Positions 54,207 to 63,083 of a stretch of DNA of 64,000 nucleotides are shown here, piece after piece (position 1 is the first letter of the stretch; each line of letters starts with the position of its first letter). A model generated the notes under the pieces. The model saw only the letters and a list, made by a program, of their open reading frames with translations. It was not told the DNA's origin and made no database searches. The stretch is from Alkaliphilus hydrothermalis. GTDB lineage: Bacteria > Bacillota > Clostridia > Peptostreptococcales > Natronincolaceae. A program made the translations under genes and the position numbers. The stretch is taken from assembly GCF_016908555.1 (NCBI RefSeq), contig NZ_JAFBEE010000005.1:106047-170046 (forward strand). The letters run 5' to 3'.

Positions 54207-55232
54207 CTATCTTTCCTTTAGGATCTGATTGATATAGGAGCTAATCTGTTGCATCACACTGATGACGTGGGAGTAGTCCATCCTTGTAGGCCCTATAACA
54301 CTTAACCATCCCATTACATTTCCCTCTAGGTTGAAGGTGGCTGTAACAAGGCTGCAGTCCTTCGCCTCTTGGAATGGATTTTCACTACCAATAGATATTT
54401 TTATTCCGTTGGATTCCGATGCAGTAATCATATTTGTGATCAAAGCCTTTTCCTCTAACATGGTTAGAAATGACTTTGCCTTTAAAACATCACTAAATTC
54501 TGGGAAATTAAAGATATTTGTTGTACCATTCATGAATAATTCAAAGTCGTCTATTTCTTCTAGGGTTTTAAATACCTGTGGCACAACAGTATCAATAATA
54601 TCACTGAACTGATGGGCTTCTTTTCTTAGATCCCCCACTAGTTTTTGTTCAATGTCTTGAATAGTTAATCCTGTTAGCTTTTCATTTAATAGGGTCGACA
54701 CCCTCATCATAAAGTCATAGTCCATTCCACCGGATATTTTTAGTAGAGGCTTCTTGATCACCCCTGTATCTGTCACAATCATTGCTATGATGTGTTCATC
54801 CCCTATTGGCACTAGCTGGATATGCTTCAGCTTACTCCCCTTAATTTGAGGTGCCATGGCGATGGAGGTATAGTTGGTTAACTGAGACAAAATTTTCGAA
54901 CTATATTGTAGAACATCCTCCAGTTCTCCAAATCGTTTGATCAGACTTGATTTAATCGTATCCCTTTGAAAGGTTGCAATTTTTTTCATTTGTAATAGAT
55001 AGTCAACATATAAACGATAAGCCTTGTCAGAAGGAATCCTACCAGCGGAAGTATGGGGTTGTGTTAAATACCCTAAATCTTCCAAATCAGCCATTTCATT
55101 TCTAATAGTCGCAGGACTAACCCCTATACTGTATCTCTTTGTAAGGGTTCTAGAGCCTATTGGCTCGGCAGTTTGAATATAATCCTGAACAATTGCCTGT
55201 AAAATTTTCAGCTTCCTTTCATTTAACTCCAT
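54207..55232 (-). CDS. hrcA: Heat-inducible repressor HrcA
   Basis: A 341-residue repressor that binds CIRCE and needs GroEL for activity. N-terminal winged helix: ERKLKILQAIVQDYIQTAEP, IGSRTLTKRYSIGVSPATIR, NEMADLEDLGYL. The dimerisation and inserted domains follow, with a C-terminus like VMGWLSVIGPTRMDYSHVIS. A perfect CIRCE lies just upstream, so it controls its own operon. Confidence 0.97.
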   Translation of the reverse strand: MELNERKLKILQAIVQDYIQTAEPIGSRTLTKRYSIGVSPATIRNEMADLEDLGYLTQPHTSAGRIPSDKAYRLYVDYLLQMKKIATFQRDTIKSSLIKRFGELEDVLQYSSKILSQLTNYTSIAMAPQIKGSKLKHIQLVPIGDEHIIAMIVTDTGVIKKPLLKISGGMDYDFMMRVSTLLNEKLTGLTIQDIEQKLVGDLRKEAHQFSDIIDTVVPQVFKTLEEIDDFELFMNGTTNIFNFPEFSDVLKAKSFLTMLEEKALITNMITASESNGIKISIGSENPFQEAKDCSLVTATFNLEGNVMGWLSVIGPTRMDYSHVISVMQQISSYINQILKER

Positions 55233-55247
55233 CTTATCACCTCGTTA

Positions 55248-55274
55248 TTAGCACTCTATATCGTTGAGTGCTAA
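55248..55274. promoter_or_regulatory. CIRCE operator of the hrcA operon
   Basis: Perfect inverted repeat TTAGCACTC (55248-55256), a 9-base spacer, GAGTGCTAA (55266-55274). It is the HrcA binding site, located between the promoter and the hrcA ATG. Confidence 0.98.
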
Positions 55275-55288
55275 TGCTACCTGCTATT

Positions 55289-55317
55289 AAAATATCACTT
55301 CATTTTTCTTTTGTCAA
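55289..55317 (-). promoter_or_regulatory. Sigma-A promoter of the hrcA operon
   Basis: Minus-strand TTGACA (55312-55317), a 17-base spacer, and TATTTT (55289-55294). The start would be near 55282, so CIRCE lies just after the transcription start, as is usual. Confidence 0.7.
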
Positions 55318-55348
55318 TAGTTATTATAAATTTTTCTAATAAGAATCT

Positions 55349-56485
55349 TTACAATAACATTTCTTGAAAAACAAGATTAGAAAGATCAATCCCTGTTGCT
55401 GTTAATTGAATTCTTTTATCATCAATCGTAATTAATCCTTCCTTTATAAGCTTCTCAAATACCCCCCCATAAATCTCTAGTGGAGAAACTCCAAATCGCT
55501 CTTGAAAATCCTTTATTAAGATTCCTTCCATCAATCTTAAGCCTAAGAACATAGTCTCACTGATTTCGTCCTCTCTGCTATTATTAATGATGTCCACTAT
55601 AGGTAGTTTCCCCTCTGAGAGTATTTTGATGTAGGTGGAAACATCACCTTCATTATTATATCGTTTTGATAATCTATAGGAATGGGCTCCTGCCCCTAGT
55701 CCCAAATAGGATTGATTATGCCAATAGGTGAGGTTGTGTTGGCATTGATATCCTGGTTTTGAGAAGTTAGAGATTTCATAGTGCTGATACCCCTCCTGTT
55801 GTAGGAAATTGATAGCCTCATGATACATATTCAACTCAAGTTCCTCATCTAATTCCTTTAGCTTTCCCTCTACATTCCAATCATAAAAAGGGGTATCCTC
55901 CTCCCAAATCAAACTATAGGCAGATATATGTTGAATTCCTAGATTAGTTATTTCTCTTAAACTAACTTTCCAGTCCTCTATTTTTTGCCCTGGTAGGGCA
56001 AACATCAAGTCAACATTGATATTATCAAAACCTACCTCTTGGGCTGCTTTTAAATTTTGAAGAAACTGTTGATAATTATGGATTCGTCCTAGTTTCTCCA
56101 ATAAGTGATCTTGACATGCTTGCAAACCAATACTAAGTCGATTAACTCCTGCATTATAGTATTTCTTTAATTGGTCATAGGTCACTGTCCCTGGGTTCAT
56201 TTCCATCGTAATTTCTGGATTTTTCCCAATATGAAATCTTTTTATAAGGCGATTCATGAGGGAAGTCATTTGCTCTCCTGTTAACAAGGAAGGTGTACCA
56301 CCTCCAAAGAAAATCGTCTTTACCTCATAGTTCCTTAATTCTTCTTCATATAGATCTATTTCCCTTAATAAAGCTTCTAAATAAGGTTGTATCAACTCCT
56401 TCTTTCCCCCATAGGAGTTAAAGTCGCAGTAGAAGCATTTCCTTTCACAAAAAGGAATGTGTATATAAATACTGATTGGTTTCAT
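55349..56485 (-). CDS. hemW: Radical-SAM heme chaperone HemW
   Basis: A 378-residue protein of the HemN/HemW group. It has YIHIPFCERKCFYCDFNSYG with the CxxxCxxC cluster motif, FFGGGTPSLLTGEQM, MEMNPGTVTYDQLK, and YEISNFSKPGYQCQHNLTYW. HemW inserts heme into proteins; true coproporphyrinogen oxidase activity is unlikely as the CxxxCxxC is not followed by the extra Cys of HemN. Between hrcA and lepA as in Bacillus. Confidence 0.93.
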   Translation of the reverse strand: MKPISIYIHIPFCERKCFYCDFNSYGGKKELIQPYLEALLREIDLYEEELRNYEVKTIFFGGGTPSLLTGEQMTSLMNRLIKRFHIGKNPEITMEMNPGTVTYDQLKKYYNAGVNRLSIGLQACQDHLLEKLGRIHNYQQFLQNLKAAQEVGFDNINVDLMFALPGQKIEDWKVSLREITNLGIQHISAYSLIWEEDTPFYDWNVEGKLKELDEELELNMYHEAINFLQQEGYQHYEISNFSKPGYQCQHNLTYWHNQSYLGLGAGAHSYRLSKRYNNEGDVSTYIKILSEGKLPIVDIINNSREDEISETMFLGLRLMEGILIKDFQERFGVSPLEIYGGVFEKLIKEGLITIDDKRIQLTATGIDLSNLVFQEMLL

Positions 56486-56530
56486 GTTTTCACCCCTCTA
56501 CTTCTTAAACATTCCATAATTTTACTTAAT

Positions 56531-56597
56531 ATTCAATAATTAATAATTAATAGTTAATAATTAATAGTTAATAATTAATAATCAATAGTTAATCATT
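56531..56597. repeat. AT-only tandem repeat between hemW and lepA
   Basis: Irregular copies of an ATAATTAATAGTTA-like unit of about 14 bp, almost wholly A and T, lie between hemW and the lepA terminator. It may be slippage-derived. No coding signal. Confidence 0.75.
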
Positions 56598-56643
56598 ACT
56601 CCCACAATTAATTTCCCAACAAACTTTAAAAATAATAAAGAAA

Positions 56644-56678
56644 ACTAGTAACTTAGCTTTTTCCGCTAGGTTACTAGT
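56644..56678 (-). terminator. Terminator of lepA
   Basis: ACTAGTAAC (56644-56652) pairs with GTTACTAGT (56670-56678), with TAGC/GCTA inside; minus-strand TTTTCTTTATT follows. Confidence 0.85.
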
Positions 56679-56690
56679 CTATATTAAATA

Positions 56691-58499
56691 TTAATCATCT
56701 AACTTTAGTACCGACATGAAGGCTTTTTGAGGTACTTCTACATTACCCACCTGTCTCATACGCTTCTTACCTTCCTTCTGTTTCTCTAAAAGCTTCTTCT
56801 TACGGGTAATATCTCCACCATAACATTTAGCAAGTACATCCTTACGTAATGCCTTGATGGTTTCTCTAGCGATGATTTTTTGCCCAATAGCCGCCTGTAG
56901 TGGAATTGGGAATTGATGTCTTGGGATCTCGTCCTTTAACTTTTCGCACATCGCCTTTCCTCTGCCGTAAGCCTTTGACTCATGAACAATAAAGGATAGG
57001 GCATCAATCTGCTCACTATTAATTAATATATCTAATTTAACTAGTTTAGATTCCCGATAACCCAAAAATTCATAATCTAAAGAACCATAACCCTTCGTTC
57101 TTGATTTTAAAGCATCAAAGAAGTCGTAAATCACTTCATTTAGAGGTAATTCATAATGAATCGTCACTCTATTTTCATCAATATATTCCATATTCTTCAT
57201 GTCACCCCGTCGTTCTTGACAAAGGTCCATTACAGTTCCGGTGTATTGGGTAGGAACCATAATATGGGCATTAACGATTGGTTCCTCCATCATATGGATT
57301 TCCTGTGGCTTTGGAAGATTAGCTGGGTTTTGGATCATTACCACATCCCCATCAGTCTTCGTGACCCGATAGATTACACTAGGGGCAGTAGTAACCATGT
57401 CAAGGTCAAATTCCCGCTCTAGACGTTCTTGAATAATCTCCATATGAAGTAAACCTAAGAACCCACATCTAAAACCGAAACCTAATGCGACAGAGGTTTC
57501 TGGTTCAAACACTAGGGCTGCATCATTTACCTGCAGCTTTTCAAGAGCATCCCTTACATCCTCATACTTTTGTCCCTCAGCAGGATAAATACCACAATAC
57601 ACCATCGGTGTCACCTTTCGATAACCCGGCAATGGCTGAGGTGTAGGATTTTCTGCATTGGTGATGGTATCTCCAACACGACAGTTTCTTACATCCTTAA
57701 TACTTGCGGCAACATATCCAACGTCACCCGCCTTTAATTCTGCTTGAGGAACTTGTCCAGGAGATAGTACCCCTACCTCTACTACTTCAAAGGTTTTATT
57801 GGTAGCCATCATTTTAATCTTCATACCCTTTTTGATGCTTCCTTCCACTACACGGATATAGGCTACTACACCCTTGTAGTTGTCATAATAAGAGTCAAAG
57901 ATTAAGGCCTTTAGAGGTGCATCTTCGTCATCCTTAGGTGATGGAACCTTTGCAACAATAGCCTCCAATACATCTGTAATATTAAGACCTTCTTTAGCTG
58001 AGATCAAAGGTGCATCACTGGCGTCTAGTCCAATAATGTCCTCTATTTCCTTCTTTATTTCATCAGGTCTTGCACTAGGTAAATCAATTTTATTTATAAC
58101 TGGTATAATTTCTAAATCCTGCTCCAATGCTAGATACACATTTGCTAAGGTCTGAGCTTCTATTCCTTGGGCAGCATCCACCACTAGGATTGCCCCTTCA
58201 CAGGCTGCCAAACTTCGAGAAACCTCATATGTAAAGTCCACGTGACCGGGAGTATCAATTAGGTTTAAGTAATATACTTCCCCATCCTTAGCTTTATAGG
58301 CTAACTTAATGGTTTGAAGTTTAATTGTAATTCCCCGTTCCCTCTCTAAATCCATGTTATCTAATAATTGATCCTGCATTTCCCGTTGACTTACTAGTCC
58401 TGTAAATTCGATCAGTCTATCGGCCAAGGTAGATTTACCATGATCAATATGGGCAATGATAGAGAAATTTCTAATTTTCTTCTGTCTATCACTTGGCAT
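56691..58499 (-). CDS. lepA: Translation elongation factor 4 (LepA)
   Basis: A 602-residue translational GTPase. It has FSIIAHIDHGKSTLADRLIE, RGITIKLQ, DTPGHVDFTYEVSR, and NKIDLPSARP, then EF4 domains and the unique C-terminal domain (YGGDITRKKKLLEKQKEGKK, RMRQVGNVEVPQKAFMSVLK). It affects ribosome movement and initiation. Length is standard. Confidence 0.98.
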   Translation of the reverse strand: MPSDRQKKIRNFSIIAHIDHGKSTLADRLIEFTGLVSQREMQDQLLDNMDLERERGITIKLQTIKLAYKAKDGEVYYLNLIDTPGHVDFTYEVSRSLAACEGAILVVDAAQGIEAQTLANVYLALEQDLEIIPVINKIDLPSARPDEIKKEIEDIIGLDASDAPLISAKEGLNITDVLEAIVAKVPSPKDDEDAPLKALIFDSYYDNYKGVVAYIRVVEGSIKKGMKIKMMATNKTFEVVEVGVLSPGQVPQAELKAGDVGYVAASIKDVRNCRVGDTITNAENPTPQPLPGYRKVTPMVYCGIYPAEGQKYEDVRDALEKLQVNDAALVFEPETSVALGFGFRCGFLGLLHMEIIQERLEREFDLDMVTTAPSVIYRVTKTDGDVVMIQNPANLPKPQEIHMMEEPIVNAHIMVPTQYTGTVMDLCQERRGDMKNMEYIDENRVTIHYELPLNEVIYDFFDALKSRTKGYGSLDYEFLGYRESKLVKLDILINSEQIDALSFIVHESKAYGRGKAMCEKLKDEIPRHQFPIPLQAAIGQKIIARETIKALRKDVLAKCYGGDITRKKKLLEKQKEGKKRMRQVGNVEVPQKAFMSVLKLDD

Positions 58500-58585
58500 A
58501 AGGTGAAATCCTCCTTTTTTCTTGCGTAACTTTATAAATTATATCACAAACCATCTTTGGTTGGTAGTCTATCTATTAATATTTA

Positions 58586-58612
58586 CAAAAAAATGTCGGT
58601 TATCCCGACATT
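58586..58612 (-). terminator. Terminator overlapping the end of the small membrane protein gene
   Basis: AATGTCGG (58592-58599) pairs with CCGACATT (58605-58612), followed by a minus-strand T run. The right arm lies in the last codons of the gene, before the stop. Confidence 0.8.
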
Positions 58613-58938
58613 TTCATGATTAGTTGCTTCACTTTTTCTATCACATTCCCTCCATAGACTTTTCCCCATTGGATAGAACGTTTTACACCTGCCACCACTT
58701 GCTCTTGATCTATGTAGAATTGATCGCCAAAAACCTCAAAGTGGTGAAGGTTTCCCTGTTGCTGATAGGTAAATAATCGGCCTCCATCGAAAAGTGCCAT
58801 CATATCCCTTAGGGCATAGTCAGTTGCCACAATTCCAGATATCAAAACAAAGAGCAATAGCATTAGAATCAAATTGACGTAGCGTTTATCTTTCTTAAGC
58901 CTTCTTTTTTTTTCCATTCGACTCATTCTCATCACCAT
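58600..58938 (-). CDS. Small single-span membrane protein between spoIIP and lepA, unknown
   Basis: About 112 residues: a very basic start (MEKKRRLKKDKRYV), a hydrophobic helix (LILMLLLFVLISGIVATDYA), and a C-terminal part with a FEVFGDQFYIDQEQVVAG segment that is probably extracytoplasmic. Start uncertain, with several ATGs in the first eight codons and a weak ribosome site. It lies 57 bases after spoIIP and has its own terminator, so it may share the sporulation transcript. Family not recognised. Confidence 0.65.
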   Translation of the reverse strand: MVMRMSRMEKKRRLKKDKRYVNLILMLLLFVLISGIVATDYALRDMMALFDGGRLFTYQQQGNLHHFEVFGDQFYIDQEQVVAGVKRSIQWGKVYGGNVIEKVKQLIMKMSG

Positions 58939-58995
58939 TGGTAGTTTTGACCAAAGGCTAATTTTATAAACGCTTTTTATTTAATTTTTTATTTT

Positions 58996-60327
58996 TTATT
59001 CCTCCAATAATTTTAACGCTTCTGCAAATACTTCTGCAAAATATTGAGCTGAGAGTTTTGCTTCTTCAATTGTATTTACATTACTTCCTAGTTCCAACAG
59101 AGCATAATGATCTACTAAAAATTGATTAAATTTCCCATAGGGTTTCACTAATACTGGTTTACTTAATCCAGGATACCTATAATCACTGATTGTTTTTACA
59201 TAATGGGCAAAGTCTTCTAACTTCTTGCGATTTGGATTCTCTGGACCTATTACAAATTGAAACTTTGTCATTTTCAAATTATTGAATACTACTTGATTAT
59301 TTTTTATAATGCTCTCTCTATGGGGACTGGAATCTACATTATCGTATCCATCCCTATGAAGATCTAAGACAACTTTAATACTAGGATTTTTTTTAAGAAT
59401 TTCACTAGCCGTTACTAAAGAACGGGCATAAGAACCATTTTTCGATGGGTAACTATGGAAAGTAGTTTCATGGATAACATTAAAACCCTGTTTTTCTAAC
59501 TCTTTTTTTATGATTTCCCCTGCAGCGATGACTGTATACTGTTTTCTAGTACTATGGAAGTTATCTTCAGTGGCAGGCAGATATGATTCTGAACCATGGG
59601 CATGATAAATCAAAATATGGGGTTTATCCTTCTCAAATTTAATTTTTTCAGGAACAATAGGTAAATTTTCTAATGACAGTTCGCCTTCGAGAGTCAAGCT
59701 ATCTATCACCGCAACTTCTTCTGTACCAGGTACATAAATCCCTTCCTCCAATTCACTTTGGTCGTCTCGATCCCCTACTTGCTCTTGACTAACCTCTGTT
59801 GAGTCTCCATTGGACCCACCGATTTCCTTCACATTATCTGTTTTATCCGTTTCTTCTGTCCCATCTATATTCTCAAACACGATATTGGGAATAGAAACAG
59901 GTGTCGACTCATCTGAAGTATCAGTATATTCAAGTTGTAATGCCAGCATCTTGTTATATGTATTAATCCCCGGTAGTTGTGACCTTACAAAAGTATAGGG
60001 ATTACTTAAGTCAATAAAAAACACATTATTCATTACAGACTCATATATTCCTTTGATTGCTTCAATGGGGCCTTTTCCATCAGCAGACCCTCCTGCAGGA
60101 AATACATGATTGATTGCTCTTTGTAAAAATTCTCCTTGTTTGTCCGTCTCAACTGTTTTGGATATCTTTTCTTTTGGGATTGCCTCCAACTGATTACTGG
60201 CGGCTAGGGCCCTCTGCTCAAAAATTAATCTCCCCAGTGAAAAAAAGACAGCCAATAGAAGCACCAGTATAATAATGTTTTGATAATCCCTCACTAGTTT
60301 TTTCTGTAAGTTAGACAACTTAAGCAC
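58996..60327 (-). CDS. spoIIP: Stage II sporulation protein P (SpoIIP)
   Basis: A 443-residue cell wall amidase/endopeptidase used in engulfment. After an N-terminal helix (IIILVLLLAVFFSLGRLIFE) comes a long linker, then the catalytic domain: KPHILIYHAHGSESYLP (zinc/His), ASEILKKNPSIKVVLDLHRD, and YALLELGSNVNTIEEA (the Glu region). The reading start is GTG at 60327; AAAGGTGG abuts it, so the TTG three codons later (60318) may be the true start. Follows gpr as in Bacillus. Confidence 0.94.
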   Translation of the reverse strand: MLKLSNLQKKLVRDYQNIIILVLLLAVFFSLGRLIFEQRALAASNQLEAIPKEKISKTVETDKQGEFLQRAINHVFPAGGSADGKGPIEAIKGIYESVMNNVFFIDLSNPYTFVRSQLPGINTYNKMLALQLEYTDTSDESTPVSIPNIVFENIDGTEETDKTDNVKEIGGSNGDSTEVSQEQVGDRDDQSELEEGIYVPGTEEVAVIDSLTLEGELSLENLPIVPEKIKFEKDKPHILIYHAHGSESYLPATEDNFHSTRKQYTVIAAGEIIKKELEKQGFNVIHETTFHSYPSKNGSYARSLVTASEILKKNPSIKVVLDLHRDGYDNVDSSPHRESIIKNNQVVFNNLKMTKFQFVIGPENPNRKKLEDFAHYVKTISDYRYPGLSKPVLVKPYGKFNQFLVDHYALLELGSNVNTIEEAKLSAQYFAEVFAEALKLLEE

Positions 60328-60380
60328 CCACCTTTATAGTAATATATAAATACTTATGAAGGGGATGCTTAAATTATGAC

Positions 60381-60440
60381 TTGAGGGATTGCTTTTATAT
60401 TAGCTATGTATAAGAGCTAATGTACTGCGGGATCCCTCAA
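60381..60440. other. Nested hairpin between gpr and spoIIP
   Basis: TTGAGGGAT (60381-60389) pairs with ATCCCTCAA (60432-60440), and inside it ATTAGCT (60399-60405) pairs with AGCTAAT (60415-60421). No clear T run follows. It could be a weak terminator of gpr or an mRNA structure. Confidence 0.65.
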
Positions 60441-60462
60441 CTTATTTTAGGGTGGATTGTAA

Positions 60463-61452
60463 CTAATGTATATAACGATTTACGTCCTTTAAGTCTATTC
60501 CAGGATGAAGAGCAATATTAATGCCATTGGCAATGATTTGAGAGAGATTTAATACGACTTCATCAATGTCTTTTGGTGTGACCATTACATTTGCATTGTA
60601 GGGTTCTAGAATTTCTCGAATCAAGCTATATTTTTCATCATCCTTTAACTCTTGAAGCATTTTATAAAACTCTGTACCCTTATTGGATTGACGGGTAAAG
60701 GCTTCAATTACCATTGAAATCGTATCGTTGGTCATTGTGGCAGCATCCACTACTGTTGGAACCCCAATGGCGATTACTGGTACCCCTAAATTCTCTTGAT
60801 TCAAAGCCTTTCTTTTATTTCCTAAACCGGACCCGGGACTAATTCCAGTGTTGGAAATTTGAATAGTGGCATTTACCCTTTCCATTTTCCTAGATGCCAA
60901 AGCATCCACTGCAATAACGATGTCAGGTCTAACGTTATCCACAATTCCTTTGATAATTTCACCAGTCTCCACACCTGTAGTCCCCATTACCCCCGGTGAA
61001 ACTGCACTGATTTCTGCTAAATCATCATCTTTATCTTTTTTATAGAATTGAAATAAATGTCTAGTTACAAAAACCTTTGAAACAACCTTCGGCCCTAAGG
61101 CATCTGGCGTAACATTCCAATTTCCTAGTCCAACTACTAGGGCTTTAATATGTCTTTTATTCCCTACTAGTGCCCTTAATTCCTTTGCTAATAATTGGCT
61201 GACTTCATCCTTCAAGTCAGCATCTGCCCTTCTTAAAGCGCCACTTTCTAAAGTGATGTAACTTCCCTTTGGCTTTCCCATGATTTTGGCAGCCTCATCA
61301 TTTAAAACCTCTACCCTTGTGATTGTTACATCTTTTATGTCCTCTTGCTCTACGGCAACCCCTTGTATCTCCTGCTTCTTCTCCTCTTGGTAAAGCTCCC
61401 GTGCCTCCATAGCGAGGTCAGTTCTAATTTGAAGCTCTATTCTTTCTTCCAT
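60463..61452 (-). CDS. gpr: Spore protease GPR
   Basis: A 329-residue protease that degrades small acid-soluble spore proteins in germination. It begins MEERIELQIRTDLAMEAREL; the RTDLAMEARE stretch resembles the known pro-peptide cleavage region, so it is likely made as a zymogen. GLGNWNVTPDALGPKVVSKV, VSPGVMGTTGVETGEI, and IAVDALASRKMERVNATIQI are family motifs. Acts in the forespore. Located between rpsT and spoIIP. Confidence 0.96.
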   Translation of the reverse strand: MEERIELQIRTDLAMEARELYQEEKKQEIQGVAVEQEDIKDVTITRVEVLNDEAAKIMGKPKGSYITLESGALRRADADLKDEVSQLLAKELRALVGNKRHIKALVVGLGNWNVTPDALGPKVVSKVFVTRHLFQFYKKDKDDDLAEISAVSPGVMGTTGVETGEIIKGIVDNVRPDIVIAVDALASRKMERVNATIQISNTGISPGSGLGNKRKALNQENLGVPVIAIGVPTVVDAATMTNDTISMVIEAFTRQSNKGTEFYKMLQELKDDEKYSLIREILEPYNANVMVTPKDIDEVVLNLSQIIANGINIALHPGIDLKDVNRYIH

Positions 61453-61748
61453 TTAATCACCTCATATACTAGATTATAAAATGCCAATAAGTAAATTTTA
61501 TTATATTTAGTATTGGAAAAAATGGATTAAATTATTTCAAATAGATTTTTTTCATTGACTTTGTTCCAATAAAAAGATAATATTAAAAAGTATTTATTGA
61601 TTTTGACTTTAGGAATAGAGAACATTTGCAGATCTTCAATATATTATTACTTAAAATCGTATTTTTAACATAATAAATTGCCTAGAATAGCTAAAAATAG
61701 TATAGTTGTTTTCCTTTATGGAAATAAAACTATTATCATTATTTTTTA
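61453..61748. other. AT-rich divergent spacer between gpr and rpsT
   Basis: It should hold the gpr promoter (a sigma-G type is expected from family knowledge), but I could not fix convincing boxes. No ORF or RNA gene seen. Confidence 0.35.
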
Positions 61749-61777
61749 TTGCATTTTGTCTTTATTTCTGATAAAAT
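61749..61777 (+). promoter_or_regulatory. Candidate rpsT promoter
   Basis: TTGCAT (61749-61754), a 17-base spacer ending in TGA, and TAAAAT (61772-61777). The -35 is poor, but the -10 is good with an extended TG. The start would be about 30 bases before the rpsT TTG. Confidence 0.45.
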
Positions 61778-61812
61778 TACAATGTTACTGACCACGTAAG
61801 GGGGTGAACATA

Positions 61813-62076
61813 TTGGCAAATATCAAATCAGCACAAAAGAGAATTAAAGTTATCGCTAAAAAAACTGCAAGAAACAGAATGATCAAGTCTGCACTTAAAA
61901 CTGCTATTAGAAGATTCGAAGAGGCTGTTGCAGCTGGAAACTTAGAAGACGCTAAAGCAAAGTTAAGATTTGTAGAAAAGAAATTACATCAAGCTGCTGC
62001 CAAGGGTGTAATTCATAAGTCTAAAGCTTCTAGAAAAGTTTCTAGATTAGCTGTTAGATTAAACAAGGCTGTTTAA
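61813..62076 (+). CDS. rpsT: 30S ribosomal protein S20
   Basis: An 87-residue basic ribosomal protein binding 16S rRNA: LANIKSAQKRIKVIAKKTAR, NRMIKSALKTAIRRFEEAVA, and KGVIHKSKASRKVSRLAVRL. Families begin MANIKSA, which matches a TTG start at 61813 with GGGGGTGA upstream; the GTG at 61804 lies inside that ribosome site. It is transcribed divergently from gpr. Confidence 0.96.
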   Translation: MANIKSAQKRIKVIAKKTARNRMIKSALKTAIRRFEEAVAAGNLEDAKAKLRFVEKKLHQAAAKGVIHKSKASRKVSRLAVRLNKAV

Positions 62077-62112
62077 TCCCACATACAAAAAACCGTGTCT
62101 CGGGTTTTATAT

Positions 62113-62140
62113 AAAAAAGCGTACATATGTACGCTTTTTT
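62113..62140. terminator. Palindromic bidirectional terminator after rpsT
   Basis: AAAAAAGCGTAC pairs with GTACGCTTTTTT around ATAT; a perfect palindrome with T runs on both strands. It ends rpsT and probably the transposase transcript coming from the other side. Confidence 0.9.
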
Positions 62141-62155
62141 TATTTAAAGTCAGAA

Positions 62156-62216
62156 GAGTCAGAGGGGACGAAGAGTCAGAGGGGACGAAGAGTCAGAGGG
62201 GACGGTTCTTTTTGAC
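62156..62216. repeat. Three 17-bp tandem repeats running into a REP-like hairpin
   Basis: GAGTCAGAGGGGACGAA occurs at 62156-62172 and 62173-62189; a third copy at 62190 continues as GGTTC. From 62192 to 62216 the sequence can fold (GTCAGAGG with G-U pairs to TTTTTGAC) with GACGGTTC in the loop. It is the inverted partner of the 63084-63107 hairpin. Confidence 0.8.
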
Positions 62217-62220
62217 TTTT

Positions 62221-63006
62221 TTATATCTTTTGTACGCTATTGCGATCTATTCCCGATACTCTAGCTATTGTTCTGATAGAGCTATTTGTTCTTTGTTTAA
62301 ATTCTTTAATTAACTCATTTCTTAGATGTTTATTATTCTTAACTTCCTCATAAGCTTTATCTTCCTTTTTCAAAAAAACTTCTATTATTTCATGTATCTT
62401 TTTTTCTTCAGCCTTTTTGCCTTCATCATCTTCTATTATATCTAAAAAATTCTTACTATCCTGCATACTGGTGAAATCAATCATAAGATCAATAGCCTTA
62501 ACCCTATCCTCAGAATATATTCCTAATACTTCATCAACTTCCATTAAATTATATTGATCTACTCCCTTCCCACAATAAATATTAAAACTACTCCATGGAT
62601 ATTTTAGGGGCATATTTACAATATTTGCTTTTACTGGATTGTTATGGATGTATCGTAACACTTCCAATAAATAGGTATCATCTTCCACTGCCTCACTTTT
62701 ATATCTATCTTGAAATACATGCCCTATCCTTTCATATTTTTTATTGTAATAGGTGGCATAGCTAGTGTTTATTCTTTTCATGATCCTAGAGATATTGTCC
62801 TCTTCCTCTTTTATTAATAAATGTATATGGTTGTCCATTAAACAATAGGCATATAGCTTAAACTCTTTAAACTTTTTCTTTTGCTCCATAATCATTAGAA
62901 ATCTTTCCCGATCCTCATCATCATGAAAAATTAACTTCCTTTCATTTCCTCTCATAATTACATGATAGATGCCTGTATTGCCATATACTCTTGCTTTTCT
63001 AGGCAT
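62221..63006 (-). CDS. REP-associated tyrosine transposase (RAYT, Y1/IS200-like)
   Basis: A 261-residue HUH single-strand transposase. It begins MPRKARVYGNTGIYHVIMRG with NERKLIFHDD; the HUH motif is HIH (residues 60-62) in LYAYCLMDNHIHLLIKE; then YYNKKYERIGHVFQDRYKS and LLEVLRYIHNNPVKANIV, whose Tyr (near 112 or 119) is the likely nucleophile. A helix-turn-helix-like C-terminus follows (IRTIARVSGIDRNSVQKI). It lies between inverted REP-like hairpins. RAYTs are usually single-copy domesticated genes that can process REP hairpins. The gene looks intact. Confidence 0.92.
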   Translation of the reverse strand: MPRKARVYGNTGIYHVIMRGNERKLIFHDDEDRERFLMIMEQKKKFKEFKLYAYCLMDNHIHLLIKEEEDNISRIMKRINTSYATYYNKKYERIGHVFQDRYKSEAVEDDTYLLEVLRYIHNNPVKANIVNMPLKYPWSSFNIYCGKGVDQYNLMEVDEVLGIYSEDRVKAIDLMIDFTSMQDSKNFLDIIEDDEGKKAEEKKIHEIIEVFLKKEDKAYEEVKNNKHLRNELIKEFKQRTNSSIRTIARVSGIDRNSVQKI

Positions 63007-63083
63007 ATATATCCCCCCACCAATTTTCTATAAGTTTATTTACATATTATTTATGAGTATAATATACCATATATAGTAAAAAA

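Noticed and set aside
62156..62206. Short direct repeats as a mini CRISPR
   Set aside because: The 17-bp units are contiguous with no spacers and merge into a REP-like hairpin.
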